NCBI RefSeq assembly: GCF_963666525.1
Contig: NZ_OY762905.1
Span: forward strand, 2,955,501-3,019,500
DNA: 64,000 bases
Direction: 5' to 3'
Source: an uncultured Cohaesibacter sp.
GTDB lineage: Bacteria > Pseudomonadota > Alphaproteobacteria > Rhizobiales > Cohaesibacteraceae
The notes beneath the pieces are model-generated. The model was not told the origin of the DNA. It worked only from the letters and a program-made list of their open reading frames with translations, and did not search any database. Position numbers and translations under genes: made by a program. Positions 62,989 through 64,000 of this stretch are shown piece by piece. Numbering within the stretch: the stretch's first letter is position 1; every line of letters starts with the position of its first letter.

Positions 62989-64000
62989 CTAGTTGGGCAG
63001 CATGCCTTGCGGCTTGCTGTCCTTGCCCAGCCAACGCTTGACGGTGTTCCGGTCGATCGAGAGCCGCTGCGCCGTTCTGGTGATGTTGCAATTCTCCTGC
63101 TTGAAGATCTGATTCACCTTGGCGGCAATCATGTCGTCGAGGGTTGCGCCCTCAAGCATGGCCGCTTCTGGCGTCTCAGACGCCCGCCCCATCTGGTGCA
63201 GCTCGCTGGAGAGCAGCGGCATGTCGAAGTCATGCAGGCTCTGCAAGGTGGCAAATTTCTCGGCGCAGTTCTCCAACTCGCGGACATTGCCCGGCCAGCC
63301 ATAATGGCGCAACTCCTTGAGCAGCTTTCCCGACAGCGGTGGAACGGGAATGGATTGCTGCCGACAGGCCTTTTCAAGAAACTTCGCGAACAGCAGTTCC
63401 GGGTCGCCCCTGCGGTCGCGCAGCGGCGGGATCTTGAGGTCCAGCACGTTGAGCCGGTAGAACAGGTCGGCGCGCAGCCGACTGTTCCTGATGGCCTCGA
63501 CCGGATTCTTGTTGGTGGCGGCAATGATCCGCACCTTGATCGGAATGAGCTTGTTGTCACCGACCCGCATGATTTCACCCGTCTGCAGCGCGCGCAACAA
63601 CTTGGCCTGCAGGAAGACATCCATCTCTGTCAGTTCATCAAGGAACAGCGTGCCTTCGTGGGCCAGTTCGAACAGGCCGATCTTGCCCGAGCGCGACGCT
63701 CCGGTGAAGGCGCCTGCCGCGTAACCGAACAGCTCGCTTTCCAGCAGATTGCCGGGCAGGGCGGCGCAGTTGACGGCAACAAAGGGCCCGTTCGACAGCG
63801 TTCCTGCATTGTGGATCGACTGGGCGAACAGCTCCTTGCCGGTGCCGGTTTCGCCGACGATCATGATATTGCTGGCGGTGCGGCTGTAGAGCTGGGCCAT
63901 CTCGACCAGCCGCTTCATTTCCTGACAGTGATAGAGAATGTTGTCGAAGGTGTATTTGGCATAGAAGCCGCTCTCGCTCAGCTTCTTGCGGATCAGGTTG
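62989..64000 (-). CDS. Sigma-54-dependent activator, PrpR-like; N-terminus outside window
   Basis: Partial: the frame is open to the window end (63999), and the ATG at 63918 lies inside the AAA+ domain region. Visible: [13 protein letters not shown] lead-in, Walker A GETGTGKE, the sigma-54-contact loop [13 protein letters not shown], Walker B EGTLFLDE, arginine fingers in [13 protein letters not shown], and a C-terminal Fis-type HTH ([19 protein letters not shown]). The lead-in resembles PrpR-type regulators. Convergent with the aldolase gene 42 bp away; whether it regulates it is unknown. Confidence 0.9.
   Translation of the reverse strand, partial: NLIRKKLSESGFYAKYTFDNILYHCQEMKRLVEMAQLYSRTASNIMIVGETGTGKELFAQSIHNAGTLSNGPFVAVNCAALPGNLLESELFGYAAGAFTGASRSGKIGLFELAHEGTLFLDELTEMDVFLQAKLLRALQTGEIMRVGDNKLIPIKVRIIAATNKNPVEAIRNSRLRADLFYRLNVLDLKIPPLRDRRGDPELLFAKFLEKACRQQSIPVPPLSGKLLKELRHYGWPGNVRELENCAEKFATLQSLHDFDMPLLSSELHQMGRASETPEAAMLEGATLDDMIAAKVNQIFKQENCNITRTAQRLSIDRNTVKRWLGKDSKPQGMLPN

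Noticed and set aside
1..64000. CRISPR arrays, tRNA/rRNA genes, insertion sequences, prophage
   Set aside because: No regularly spaced repeats, cloverleaf-like genes, transposase or phage structural genes were recognised on reading the window.

Overview
The window is a GC-rich alphaproteobacterial chromosome segment with no rRNA, tRNA, CRISPR array, insertion sequence or prophage that I can see. Gene content (flagellins with FliD and FliS, a pyruvate:ferredoxin oxidoreductase coupled to an NfnAB-type fusion, a hydroxyproline/collagen-peptide cluster, several TRAP transporters, RND pumps) suggests a marine, motile, facultatively anaerobic member of the Hyphomicrobiales. Cohaesibacter is my best guess, from gene content only.

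Layout: (1) 1-5.5 kb, the 3' part of a 2-oxoacid (pyruvate):ferredoxin oxidoreductase overlapping by ATGA a fused NfnAB-like flavoprotein. (2) 5.7-10.7 kb, a MarR regulator divergent from an RND adaptor/pump pair, with a palindromic operator between them. (3) 10.7-25.2 kb, an AT-rich island, an ECF sigma factor, three flagellins, FliD, FliS, an 81-residue protein of a type often linked to ECF sigma factors, FlgD, FlgE, two small coiled-coil proteins (one FlgN-like), FlgK and FlgL. (4) 25.2-35.0 kb, a trans-4-hydroxy-L-proline catabolic cluster (epimerase, D-hydroxyproline dehydrogenase, DapA-type deaminase, ketoglutarate-semialdehyde dehydrogenase, pyrroline-2-carboxylate reductase) with two proline peptidases and a GntR regulator. 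(5) 35-42.3 kb, a zinc-type CobW GTPase behind a Zur-like box, a DoxX/SnoaL-like pair, a TetR regulator with an unusual N-terminal extension, and a TRAP transporter. (6) 42.4-54.7 kb, an iron-type ABC transporter whose binding-protein gene is frameshifted, a phosphoesterase, an MFS transporter, a second RND pump with a divergent TetR, and a histidine phosphatase. (7) 54.8-64 kb, hexuronate use (UxuB, TRAP transporter, GntR, divergent UxuA), then a DSD1-type PLP aldolase beside a convergent, truncated sigma-54 activator.

The most interesting observation is a repeated bipartite promoter-like element, CGMCYGR-N14/15-MCGTT, upstream of the ECF sigma gene itself, all three flagellins and flgD, 59-77 nt before each start codon. 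Its CGTT half and its spacing fit an ECF-type promoter. I infer that the sigma factor autoregulates and drives the flagellar filament genes. Other points: an exact 20-bp sequence present in inverted orientation in two divergent promoters of the hydroxyproline cluster, a TetR protein carrying an integrase-arm-like N-terminus, cysteines in exported flagellar proteins, and a one-base deletion in the ABC binding protein.
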